Source: Marinobacter halophilus (lineage in GTDB: Bacteria; Pseudomonadota; Gammaproteobacteria; Pseudomonadales; Oleiphilaceae). Taken from it: DNA of 64,000 nucleotides. This document shows positions 45,748 through 54,249 of the stretch, one piece after another. The translations under genes were made by a program, and so were the position numbers. How positions within the stretch are numbered: the first letter of the stretch is position 1; each line of letters starts with the position of its first letter. Under the pieces are notes generated by a model. That model was not told where the DNA came from and did no database searches. It worked only from the letters and a program-made list of their open reading frames with translations. Location: contig NZ_PXNN01000017.1 of NCBI RefSeq assembly GCF_003007685.1, forward strand, positions 248,001-312,000. The letters are read 5' to 3'.

Positions 45748-47289
45748 TCAAAAATTTTCGATCAATGTACTTTGTACTTCGGAATAATCGCTCGGCTGCC
45801 CAGCAGTATCCACAGCTCTGACTTGAAACTGCCATGATCCAGGCGCAAGATCGCGAATAACATAAGAGCGATTTTGGTCAGATTCGATTTTAACTATATC
45901 GACCCTCTCTGAAGCCCCTTCTATCTTTAAAGCGTCCGCAATAACGTAACCATTGGCTTCGTTTAACAATGAAACAGTTAATTGACTGGAGCCGGGTGTA
46001 AAAACCCCTAACTCCTGCCACTCCCCACCTCCTGATGTCTGATCCACGGTATACCGTTTCTCGTCGGACTTGCCATCTTGAGTTTGATATCGAATGAAAT
46101 AGATAGCATTGGTGGCTCGGTTAGGATGGGAAGTCCAGTTCGCTGATAACCTGTGCTCAATTCCCGGAGAAAGATCATAAAACGACCAGGTTGCACTGTT
46201 CTCTCCTGTTCCAGCAGGCATCGCCACGTAATCCTCCCCAATAAAACCGGCAGTAGAAGTCGACCTACTCACGTCAGGCCCATACGCGACGAAACCGCTT
46301 TGCCCATTATCCACAACAATTACCTTAGCGGAATCATTTGCAATGGTGTATTTCAACTCATAATAATCAATTTCCTCAGGAGAAAGAGCACTGCCGTCAG
46401 TTCGTGCGACCGGCGCTTCCCAGGTGAGCAACACCGCATTCGCCGCTAATACGCTTGTGGGATCATTTGGGTCTGTGCCCGCCAGATATTCCTCGTAATT
46501 AGTATAACCATCGCCGTCTCTGTTCAGATGACCATCTGCCACTGTCGGATCTAAGCCTGTAAAAGTTTCATAGCCATCGGGCATGCCATCGCCATCGGTG
46601 TCGGCGTTAAACGGGTCGGTCATCCCCAGAAACTCCTCTAGATTCGTCAACCCATCGCCATCAGGGTCTTCGTCAGCATCCAATGGATTGGTGGGGTCCA
46701 GCCCATGCTCAAGCTCCCAGGAATCCGGCATACCGTCATTGTCAGCATCCAAAGAAGTCAGTTCGGCCGCCTCTTTAAAAAGTATCGCATCGGCAATGAC
46801 GTAGCCGTCTGAATCGTTGGAAACGGTAACCCGGCCGGTAAGCGTTGACATGCGGAAGGTGCCCAGTTTGAACCATTCGCCACCGAAATCACGTTGATCA
46901 ACCTCAATCGTCGTAGTGGTCAGAAGATCCTGATCGTTCAGGTGATGCACAACATACTTCACATTGGAGCCGCGGTTTCCATGAGCTGTCCACCTCGAAT
47001 ATACATCAAGCCGTTTCACGACGTTCAGGTTCCAGGTAGCGGACTTTTCGCCGGTGCCAGCCGCAACAGCCAGGTAACCTTCCCCAATGTAACCTCTTAC
47101 AGAACTGGATTCAGTCCATTCGCCGTCGGTATAAAATCCGGAGTTGGTGTTATCAATAATGTACTCGGCCTCAATGCCAGCTCCGGGTGCTGGTAGCTCG
47201 TCAAAATCAAACTTCGGTTTAAAGCTGCTACAACCTGTCACCACGCTTCCCGAGGCAACCACCAAAACCAGTATATTTGCCTTGCTCAT
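45748..47289 (-). CDS. Lipoprotein with two golvesin-like domains flanking thrombospondin type 3 repeats
   Basis: About 513 residues from ATG 47289, after a GGAGGGG site. The lipobox is VTGC (Cys19). A golvesin/Xly-type carbohydrate-binding domain (IIDNTNSGFYTDGEWTESSS, then YSRWTAHGNRGSNVKYVVHH) lies at about 40-165. Calcium-binding thrombospondin-3-like Asp repeats (DADNDGMPDSWE, DPDGDGLTNLEE, DTDGDGMPDGYE, NRDGDGYTNYEE) lie at about 185-275. A fibronectin-like stretch is interrupted by a second golvesin-like domain (VVDNGQSGFVAYGP... ANWTSHPNRATNAIYFIRYQ) at about 330-465. It probably binds polysaccharide at the cell surface. Confidence 0.82.
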   Translation of the reverse strand: MSKANILVLVVASGSVVTGCSSFKPKFDFDELPAPGAGIEAEYIIDNTNSGFYTDGEWTESSSVRGYIGEGYLAVAAGTGEKSATWNLNVVKRLDVYSRWTAHGNRGSNVKYVVHHLNDQDLLTTTTIEVDQRDFGGEWFKLGTFRMSTLTGRVTVSNDSDGYVIADAILFKEAAELTSLDADNDGMPDSWELEHGLDPTNPLDADEDPDGDGLTNLEEFLGMTDPFNADTDGDGMPDGYETFTGLDPTVADGHLNRDGDGYTNYEEYLAGTDPNDPTSVLAANAVLLTWEAPVARTDGSALSPEEIDYYELKYTIANDSAKVIVVDNGQSGFVAYGPDVSRSTSTAGFIGEDYVAMPAGTGENSATWSFYDLSPGIEHRLSANWTSHPNRATNAIYFIRYQTQDGKSDEKRYTVDQTSGGGEWQELGVFTPGSSQLTVSLLNEANGYVIADALKIEGASERVDIVKIESDQNRSYVIRDLAPGSWQFQVRAVDTAGQPSDYSEVQSTLIENF

Positions 47290-47391
47290 CACCACCCCTC
47301 CGCTGTTGCACGTATCACTACAAGGAGGATGGCACATATTCAGGCACGCACAGGTTCAGCTATAGTTCGTTTTGCGATATAGCCCTGTTTT

Positions 47392-48024
47392 TTATCGTAG
47401 ATGTCTTTTAATACACAAAAAAGCAAACCAAAGCGCCGACAGCAGCAGTGTACTAGGCTCCGGAACCGCAACGATGCGAGTTATCGAGCCATAGAGATCC
47501 TCTTCAGTACCAAAGGGGCTGCCAATTTCCTGATTGAAGAACCAGAAGTGAAAGCCCCCCGAGTGAAACTGATTCAGGTTGATTTCACCCGTGTCCCGGA
47601 TTAGTCGGTTTTCTTCGGGAATCGTGACTGTTCCGGTTTGCTCCAAACCCAGAAACCCCAGATATAGAGCGTATGGATAAACCGTCGAGCCGTTTCCTTC
47701 AGGGGGGGTTAACGGCGAATAACTACCGAATGTGTAGAAACGCTCCGGCGACCAGTCACCCCAATGGTAACTAGCCACCGTCTGTTGCTCGAGAAAAGCC
47801 CAATCGCCGATTACCCCCTGAAAAGAAACCTTGTGCTGCCCCGAATTATGCGTCCAAATATTCAAGCGGATAGTAAACTCATCTCCCATATGCACACCTG
47901 ATAGGGAGGCAACACCGCCGATATCCCCGGTAACCATTCCATGCAAATCATAGGAATAGAAAGGTTTCGCGTGTACGCCACACGCCACCGAAAGCAAAAA
48001 CACAGCTAAGATTAAATGTTTCAT
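47392..48024 (-). CDS. PEP-CTERM protein (second substrate)
   Basis: A 210-residue exported protein from ATG 48024 (MKHLILAVFLLSVACGVHA). The mature part is beta-rich and aromatic (ASYHWGDWSPERFYTFGSYS). It ends in a sorting signal: VPEPST, a hydrophobic helix (LLLSALWFAFLC) and basic residues (IKRHLR). The open frame extends upstream to 48195 but that part overlaps the DegT gene's end and lacks a signal peptide. No known domain was recognised in the middle. It is a second likely substrate for exosortase A. Confidence 0.85.
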   Translation of the reverse strand: MKHLILAVFLLSVACGVHAKPFYSYDLHGMVTGDIGGVASLSGVHMGDEFTIRLNIWTHNSGQHKVSFQGVIGDWAFLEQQTVASYHWGDWSPERFYTFGSYSPLTPPEGNGSTVYPYALYLGFLGLEQTGTVTIPEENRLIRDTGEINLNQFHSGGFHFWFFNQEIGSPFGTEEDLYGSITRIVAVPEPSTLLLSALWFAFLCIKRHLR

Positions 48025-48137
48025 ACCGCACATCCCTATCCATAGGTAACGGAACCGCCGGACCAAACGGCGAAAACCTCTTCCTGAAGTCAATACAGCA
48101 CGAAAAAAAAGACTAAAACAGCGGGAAGGACTGGTTG

Positions 48138-48153
48138 GCATGTCTATCGCCAG
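48138..48153 (-). promoter_or_regulatory. Sigma-54-like element upstream of the second PEP-CTERM gene
   Basis: The minus strand reads CTGGCGATAGACATGC with GG-N10-GC spacing. It lies 114-129 bp before the ATG, directly after the DegT gene. The match is weaker than for the first gene and the leader would be long, so this is a candidate only. Confidence 0.35.
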
Positions 48154-48163
48154 CCAGCAGTGG

Positions 48164-49336
48164 TCATTTTTTATGCTGAACGGTAATCTTGTCAAGCGTT
48201 GCTGCGATCAAGGAGGCGTCCGCACCGGTAACGTCTTCATGACTTGGCAGGGTGACCAGTCGATCAGCAAAGGATTTTGCATTCGGACACTCCCCGGCTG
48301 AGCCGGCCAGAATGTCGAATACCCCCTCTATCTCAGGCAAGGGGGCGCCATAGAAAGCATTGGCACCAATACTCACATCATTCAGCGCGTCAACGGCTTT
48401 GTCTCTGATCCCCCGGTCTGGTGCCAACAAGGCATACCGTAAGGTCACCTGCCCTGCCCTTCTGCCACCGGAAAGCTCTTCCGCCATGAACGCCCTCCAG
48501 CCGCGCTGTGCAAGAAACCCAAGCTCCCTGACGTAATCTGCAGCAATGTCAGAGCGTTCACTGGCGCCTCGAATACCCGCCAACAGAAGCCCCCCCGGCA
48601 GTTGTAACCGGTGCAGGTCAAGAAGAGGCTTATAAACCGTAGTACCGAGCCCGAGAAACGGAAGCCTCCTCAGGAGACCATAGCCGAATCTCCCAAGAAG
48701 AAAATTGAAAACCAAACGCTTGGCCTTCCATTTCCAGCCAATATTCAACGTCTCTTCTGGCAGACCGAACAGTACGTCAGCCGCGCTCGCACTATGGTCA
48801 GCGCGAACCAACAGTGCCCCACCACCCATCAGGTTGATCGGCTTACCACGGCCGAAACTCAGCACGGCGCAATCCGCGATTGGCTCACGGGCACAATCCG
48901 GCGGGAAACACTGTGCGGCATCCTCGATCAGCCAGACATCACGCTCCCGGCACAGGCTCGCCAACAAGGAAAGCTGCTCAGGCATACCCAGAAAGCCCGC
49001 GGCGATGACCGCGACGGTGGCGTCAGACAAGGCCCGAGACAATAATTCATAACTCATGAAAGGCGAGTCGGGTAGAAGATCTACCAGCACCGGTCTTGCG
49101 CCCTGCGCCACTACTGCCGTCACGAGGTCAGGGCAGCCGTAGGCAGGCAGAACGACCTCTGGCGTTGAATTCTTCACCTTGGACCGGCTGATCGCCAACA
49201 GCACCGCTGCCGATAGCGCTTGTGTGCCAGAGCCCATAGTCCACGTGTGGTAGTTGGTATCCCAGGGCAAACTCACTCCTGTTCCTGAATCAGGGGCAGG
49301 CACGCGGCTTCCGACAGGTCTCAACATCCCCTTCAT
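48164..49336 (-). CDS. DegT/DnrJ/EryC1-family PLP-dependent aminotransferase
   Basis: About 390 residues from ATG 49336 (MKGMLRPVGSRVPAP), which overlaps the glycosyltransferase stop as ATGA; the longer open frame upstream is not protein-like. PLP fold features are the early MGSGTQALSAAVLLA, the Asp in WLIEDAAQCFPP and the Lys in SFGRGKPINLMGGG that should bind pyridoxal phosphate. Family members make amino sugars as nucleotide-activated precursors. In this position it would supply an amino sugar for the exopolysaccharide, or act on a related lipid; the sequence does not decide. Confidence 0.83.
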   Translation of the reverse strand: MKGMLRPVGSRVPAPDSGTGVSLPWDTNYHTWTMGSGTQALSAAVLLAISRSKVKNSTPEVVLPAYGCPDLVTAVVAQGARPVLVDLLPDSPFMSYELLSRALSDATVAVIAAGFLGMPEQLSLLASLCRERDVWLIEDAAQCFPPDCAREPIADCAVLSFGRGKPINLMGGGALLVRADHSASAADVLFGLPEETLNIGWKWKAKRLVFNFLLGRFGYGLLRRLPFLGLGTTVYKPLLDLHRLQLPGGLLLAGIRGASERSDIAADYVRELGFLAQRGWRAFMAEELSGGRRAGQVTLRYALLAPDRGIRDKAVDALNDVSIGANAFYGAPLPEIEGVFDILAGSAGECPNAKSFADRLVTLPSHEDVTGADASLIAATLDKITVQHKK

Positions 49337-50469
49337 CGCTTGGACGGCGTCCAGACGGTCATGCGCCGGCCTTTGAGAAACTCGACGGTGGCACGGGCGA
49401 TGGCCAGGTTTACCTGAACAAAAAAGTAAGGAATCTTGACGACCGTGCGCTCCCGAAACTCTGGCTTGATATGTCCGGCCATCACGACACCGTAGAACAA
49501 GAGCTGGACAAGCAGGGCGAGTGCATAGATACCGCCCCTGCCCGCTAATAATACCGAGGTGATGAACAACAACACCTGAAACCAGGGCACCGCCCAACGC
49601 ATCAGTTTATGACCGAATACCTGAAAGGCAAACCAGCCAAACCGGAACGGGTTGAGAACTTCCATATGGCGACTAAGCGCTGTAAGGCCCCGGATAATCG
49701 TGCGGATTTTGCGTTGATACTCCTTCGATGCATCCGCTACGTCCTGATAGTAGCCAAGTACATCAGGTGCCGTTACGGCCACCAGGCCCTGACGGGCGCA
49801 ATTAAGGGCGGTATTGAAATCACTTGGGGAGTTAATATCCCAATTTTCATCACAAACTTCACGCCGGGCGGCAAAGAAAGACCCGCTAAGCCCCACCAGG
49901 CCAGCCCTTTGGGACTCCAGCCCCCTCAGCCACATTTCATAACGAACATACGCACCTTCCCCAGCCACTGAGCCATCACGGCTAACAAATCGATCCTCGC
50001 TGGACACCGCACCAACTGAAGGATCATCAAAGTACCGAATCATCCGCTCAATCGCGCCCTCCGGGATGGAGGTTGCCACATCCGAGAAAACAAGAATCTC
50101 CCCACTGGATGCCTTAATCGCCTTTAACTGAGCATATTCCTTACCCTTACGCTCATTCGCTCTAACAAGACGTACCCCCTGGCCGGAAAACTCTGCCACC
50201 ACCTGATCCGTTTCGTCAGTGGATGCATCAGAAGCGACAATGACCTCAAGATTGGGATAGGACAGCTTCAAACAGTTCTCAAGCTTTTCTAGAATACGAC
50301 CGGCTTCATTATGGGCTGTGACGATCAACGAAACATTTGGTTCGGCCTGAGAGCAAATGTGTTGGCGCTGTGCGCCCGGACGACGAGGAAGAAATTTAAG
50401 CAATACGGGATAAATAAAATAACTAAACAACGTACCTGTAATAGAAAACCAGAAAATCAGCTTCAGCAT
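49333..50469 (-). CDS. Family 2 glycosyltransferase with C-terminal membrane helices
   Basis: A 378-residue inner-membrane protein. It has one N-terminal helix (IFWFSITGTLFSYFIYPVLL), a GT-A domain (VSLIVTAHNEAGRILEKLENC, VIVASDASTDET, VFSDVATSIP, probable acceptor motif SPSDFNTALNCARQG) and about three C-terminal helices. Enzymes of this layout transfer sugars to polyprenyl-linked intermediates at the membrane. It is coupled to the DegT gene by ATGA. Confidence 0.87.
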   Translation of the reverse strand: MLKLIFWFSITGTLFSYFIYPVLLKFLPRRPGAQRQHICSQAEPNVSLIVTAHNEAGRILEKLENCLKLSYPNLEVIVASDASTDETDQVVAEFSGQGVRLVRANERKGKEYAQLKAIKASSGEILVFSDVATSIPEGAIERMIRYFDDPSVGAVSSEDRFVSRDGSVAGEGAYVRYEMWLRGLESQRAGLVGLSGSFFAARREVCDENWDINSPSDFNTALNCARQGLVAVTAPDVLGYYQDVADASKEYQRKIRTIIRGLTALSRHMEVLNPFRFGWFAFQVFGHKLMRWAVPWFQVLLFITSVLLAGRGGIYALALLVQLLFYGVVMAGHIKPEFRERTVVKIPYFFVQVNLAIARATVEFLKGRRMTVWTPSKR

Positions 50470-50520
50470 AACCCCACATCCCTATTCGCTTGCTATCAAG
50501 CCGTTAAACAGAAAAAGCTC

Positions 50521-50562
50521 ACATTTCACATTTCACATTTCACATTTCACATTTCACATTTC
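50521..50562. repeat. Six perfect tandem copies of a 7-bp unit at the 3' end of the CapK-like gene
   Basis: ACATTTC is repeated six times without interruption (42 bp). On the minus strand it reads GAAATGT. The stop codon of the adjacent gene (50547) lies inside the array. Such short repeats are prone to slippage. Confidence 0.95.
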
Positions 50563-51932
50563 ACAAGTCGGAGCTTTCCTGACTTCTCTCTATATATCTC
50601 ATCCACAATATCAACCTTGTAACTTATATCACTCGATAAATCTCTTTTTAACCCTAAAATCAGCATATCAAGTATATCCTCAGACCAATTTTTATTAGGA
50701 ATAATCCTTACCAATATTTGATCCTGAGACTTCTGAACCACTTGAAATTGCTCAAAGGCGCTAGTCTTTGATTGAATGCCTTCAAAAACATAGATAACAG
50801 CTTCTGGGTGTACACGCTTCCCTGAAGGCATCTGGAGAACATCATATGCTCGTCCGTGAATAGATTCCAAGAGTGGAAAACCTCTACCACAACCGCAGCG
50901 GGCATCTGATAGCGAGGCATAGTCACCCAACCGATATCGAATCAAAGGCGTTGAATGATTGTAGAAATCGGTAACGATAATTTCACCGGCACCAGAATCA
51001 TCTTTTTCAATCTCAAGGAGTACGTTGTCAGACATCACATGCATCCCACCCTGTTCACATTCATGTGCGATGGAACCTACTTCACCACAGCCATATTCAT
51101 TATAAACGGAAACACCAAAAGCCTTGGATATCACTTTTCTTGACTTGTTAGTTAGAATTTCAGAAGTAGTAATTACAGATTTAACTGACGAAATTGGCGG
51201 CAGGCCATTATCTAAAATATGCCGTGCGAATATCTCAATAACACTGACGTACCCATATATGAAACCAGGCTTAAACAATAGAGCCTCATGGTAATACTGA
51301 TTCAGTGACTCGGGTGTCAGGTCAAATGCTGAGACTCGCTTTCTGTTTGCAATTAAGTCAGTGATCGAAGCACTCGCTTTACCCGAGACTGAATGAGGCA
51401 CACCCCAGAATCTCAATTGCGGCTCACCTACACTTAGCCCAGCCCATTCATACGCTCGGGCCGTAGCGCACCTTTCGCGAGCAAGGGCCATAGGGTTTTT
51501 ATAAAGCGTTACAGGTTGCCCCGTGGATCCGCCGGTTGTTTTGCTCGACCGAATAAAGCGACCACGATCGACGGACATTTCACCTAAGCTGTTTATGAGA
51601 TCAAGTTTCGAAACCGTTGGAATATTCCGCAGATCGTCAAGGCTTTTTATAGCTTCCGGCACAATACCGGCACCATCATACAACTTTCGGTAAAAGTCAG
51701 AGTATCTATAGGCGTATGACAGTATCGCCTTAAACCGGGATAACTGCAGTTTACCTAGCTCCTCCTGCCCCACCCACTGATTACGCCTGTAGTCATTCAA
51801 AAGGAAAGCAATCGGCTCTCCTTTTAGCATTGTCGCAGGGTAATAGAATAACAATTTGGACAAATTCTTATGCACGCGCCTATCCTTCCCTGTGCTTGAC
51901 TTCCGGATGACTTTTCGGTCGGTGAATGGCAC
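50547..51932 (-). CDS. CapK/phenylacetate-CoA ligase-like adenylate-forming enzyme
   Basis: A 461-residue protein of the PaaK/CapK type. The ATP-binding segment KTTGGSTGQPVTLYKN, then YNEYGCGEVGSIAHECE and the hinge region RYRLGDYASLSDARCGCG can be placed; ending residues are KLRLVKCEM, where the last five codons lie in the heptamer repeat. CapK-like genes sit in many capsule and exopolysaccharide loci and probably activate acyl or amino groups added to the polymer. The gene is AT-richer than the housekeeping genes. It is divergent from the deacetylase gene and followed by the GT2 gene after 77 bp. Confidence 0.83.
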   Translation of the reverse strand: MPFTDRKVIRKSSTGKDRRVHKNLSKLLFYYPATMLKGEPIAFLLNDYRRNQWVGQEELGKLQLSRFKAILSYAYRYSDFYRKLYDGAGIVPEAIKSLDDLRNIPTVSKLDLINSLGEMSVDRGRFIRSSKTTGGSTGQPVTLYKNPMALARERCATARAYEWAGLSVGEPQLRFWGVPHSVSGKASASITDLIANRKRVSAFDLTPESLNQYYHEALLFKPGFIYGYVSVIEIFARHILDNGLPPISSVKSVITTSEILTNKSRKVISKAFGVSVYNEYGCGEVGSIAHECEQGGMHVMSDNVLLEIEKDDSGAGEIIVTDFYNHSTPLIRYRLGDYASLSDARCGCGRGFPLLESIHGRAYDVLQMPSGKRVHPEAVIYVFEGIQSKTSAFEQFQVVQKSQDQILVRIIPNKNWSEDILDMLILGLKRDLSSDISYKVDIVDEIYREKSGKLRLVKCEM

Positions 51933-52005
51933 ACTCTGACCGCTGTCAGACTATACATGGACGTTTTGGCCAAAACCACTGGCTTGGCTGAAGGAGGCAC
52001 TGGGT

Positions 52006-53034
52006 GTGACTACCATTCGATCTGTTATCAAATTTTGTGCCCTCAGCACATTTGCTGTCTACGGGTGGCTACGCCTGAAGCTGAACCGCAGCCCTGCACT
52101 GATCATCCTCACCTACCACCGGGTCCTACCGGAATGTTCCGTCGAGCGGGAGCAGGAACAACCCGGTATGATTATTTCACCCAGGAACTTACAGCACCAC
52201 ATAGAATTTATTCGATCATTGGGTGCAGTCCCTGTCCATCTTGATGAATGGCTCCTTAAGAACGAGACCGGCGAGCCCCTGCCGGCGCTATCAGTAGCTT
52301 TCACCTTTGATGACGGCTGGAGGGACAATTATCTCCATGCCTATCCCGTGCTCCGCCAACAACAGATACCTGCAACTATATTTCTGGTCACCGGCATGAT
52401 CGGTAAAGCTGAAACCTTCTGGCCTGAGCAAGTCATAGAATTGCTTCGTAGGCCGGGTATCCAGTTAAACGATCCAGCGCTCGACTGGATTGAGCCTTAC
52501 CTCGGTAGTCTCAGAAACAGTTCCAAGCCACTCTCTCTCCTGGAAGCGGATGAAGTAATCAATCGCCTCAAATCCCTGGATGATGCAACTATCATCCAGC
52601 ACTTAAAAGACACCACTTCGCGGCTCACCACTGTAATTTTCTCGGTTGAGCAGGCGCCAGCAATACTGCAAGCCCGGGAGCTAAAGGAAATGTCTGGGGC
52701 CAACCTGATCAAATATGGCGCTCACACCAAAAACCACTTCCGCCTTAACCGACTGAACAGAGTAGATTCGCTGGAGGAACAAATCGCCGGTTGCCAGGTA
52801 GACCTTGAGGAAATGGAGATCAACAGCGTGCCTATTTTTTGCTATCCCAACGGAGATATAACAGACAAAGGGGAAACGCTGGTATCAGAACATTATCAGG
52901 CCGCCTGCACCACCAAAACAGGCTGGAACCTTGCGGGCTGTGACCCCTATGACCTGCACCGATTCAACCTTCATGATGGCAACAGTTACAGCAGTCGAAC
53001 CCTGCTGGCAACCTTAGGGCGCGGCCTGCTATGA
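52006..53034 (+). CDS. Polysaccharide deacetylase (NodB fold)
   Basis: A 342-residue protein starting at GTG 52006, which has AAGGAGG at 51991. It opens with a hydrophobic segment (SVIKFCALSTFAVYGWLRL). The NodB motifs are the TFDDG block in AFTFDDGWRDN (Asp-Asp metal site) and the HTKNH block in YGAHTKNHF. These enzymes remove acetyl groups from N-acetyl sugars in polysaccharides. Its stop overlaps the next start (ATGA), so it is paired with the GT4 gene. Confidence 0.88.
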   Translation: MTTIRSVIKFCALSTFAVYGWLRLKLNRSPALIILTYHRVLPECSVEREQEQPGMIISPRNLQHHIEFIRSLGAVPVHLDEWLLKNETGEPLPALSVAFTFDDGWRDNYLHAYPVLRQQQIPATIFLVTGMIGKAETFWPEQVIELLRRPGIQLNDPALDWIEPYLGSLRNSSKPLSLLEADEVINRLKSLDDATIIQHLKDTTSRLTTVIFSVEQAPAILQARELKEMSGANLIKYGAHTKNHFRLNRLNRVDSLEEQIAGCQVDLEEMEINSVPIFCYPNGDITDKGETLVSEHYQAACTTKTGWNLAGCDPYDLHRFNLHDGNSYSSRTLLATLGRGLL

Positions 53035-54173
53035 CGGCAGATAGCAAAACGTTAGTAGTGACACATGTTATTTCTGGTGACTTGTGGGCAGGCGCCGAGG
53101 TTCAGGTTTATAACCTTTGCCGGGCCCTGAAAGCCTCTGATCAGGTTGCACCGACAGTCGTCACGTTCAATGAAGGTATTCTTTACAACAAACTCAAAGA
53201 ACTGGCTATTCCGGTCTCACTGGCGGATGAAAAGAAACTGGGGCCACTCGCGATAGCCCGGTCGATTGCAGCCCACTGCCGGGAACAAGGCAGCAAAATC
53301 GTCCACACTCACGGATTCAAGGAAAACGTACTAGGCGTACTGGGCAAGGAGTTTGCTGGGGTGAAAATCTCCGTTCGCACAGTGCACGGCAACCCGGAAA
53401 ACGTCTTTTCGATCAGACGACCACATAAATGGTTGATCGAAAAAATGGATACATTCCTCGGTCGCACTCGCCAGCAAGCGGTTATCGCGGTCTCTACGCA
53501 ACTACAAGAAAGTTTGAACCGGATGTTTCCCGGACAAGTGCACAAAATATTCAACTTCGTGGATGTCGAGGAGATTAGGCGGCAATGGCCCGTCAAAGCT
53601 CGCGATCCTCTCGAGAAACCACTAATAGGGATAGTAGGTCGACTTGTGCCCGTAAAGCGGGTCGACATCTTCATTCAAACGATCGCACTGCTCAACCAGC
53701 AGGGATTTGAATGCACCGGAGTGGTGATTGGCTCAGGCCCATTAGACAAAGAACTTAAAGAACTTGCAGACGACCTTAATATAAGGAACCACATAGAATT
53801 TAAAGGGTTTGTGGACCCCTCCCTGGAGGAATTGAGAAAGCTGGATATCCTGCTGATGACGTCAGACCATGAAGGCTTGCCCATGACCCTGCTTGAAGCC
53901 ATGTCGTTGGGCATCAAAATCATCGCGCATCACGTTGGTGGCATCCCCGAAGTTCTGGATAGTGGAGCAGCCGGAATTCTGGTAACGGACCACACTCCTC
54001 GAGGTTATGCTGAGAGCATCACGCGATGTTCAGAGTCTTCCAGATTACTCGCCGATCAAACTAGCTCCAATCCACATGACGTACTATTCAGAAAATTCAA
54101 TATCGACAAGAACACCAAACGTTATAGTGATATATACCTTAACCTAACGGACGAAATACGCGGCCCGATCTAA
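53031..54173 (+). CDS. Family 4 glycosyltransferase (first)
   Basis: A 380-residue GT-B enzyme. The N-terminal domain opens TLVVTHVISGDLWAGAEVQVYNL. The C-terminal domain has GIVGRLVPVKR and the E-x7-E motif EGLPMTLLEAMSLG, characteristic of GT4 enzymes that use nucleotide sugars with retention of configuration. Sugar and acceptor are not evident. It is coupled to the deacetylase gene and ends 76 bp before the convergent flippase gene. Confidence 0.88.
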   Translation: MTADSKTLVVTHVISGDLWAGAEVQVYNLCRALKASDQVAPTVVTFNEGILYNKLKELAIPVSLADEKKLGPLAIARSIAAHCREQGSKIVHTHGFKENVLGVLGKEFAGVKISVRTVHGNPENVFSIRRPHKWLIEKMDTFLGRTRQQAVIAVSTQLQESLNRMFPGQVHKIFNFVDVEEIRRQWPVKARDPLEKPLIGIVGRLVPVKRVDIFIQTIALLNQQGFECTGVVIGSGPLDKELKELADDLNIRNHIEFKGFVDPSLEELRKLDILLMTSDHEGLPMTLLEAMSLGIKIIAHHVGGIPEVLDSGAAGILVTDHTPRGYAESITRCSESSRLLADQTSSNPHDVLFRKFNIDKNTKRYSDIYLNLTDEIRGPI

Positions 54174-54249
54174 ATGCCAACTCACCAGACTGCCAATCGA
54201 GTACGGACAATACGTCGGCTTCCTGAGTAACGACAAAGATGGAAGAACC

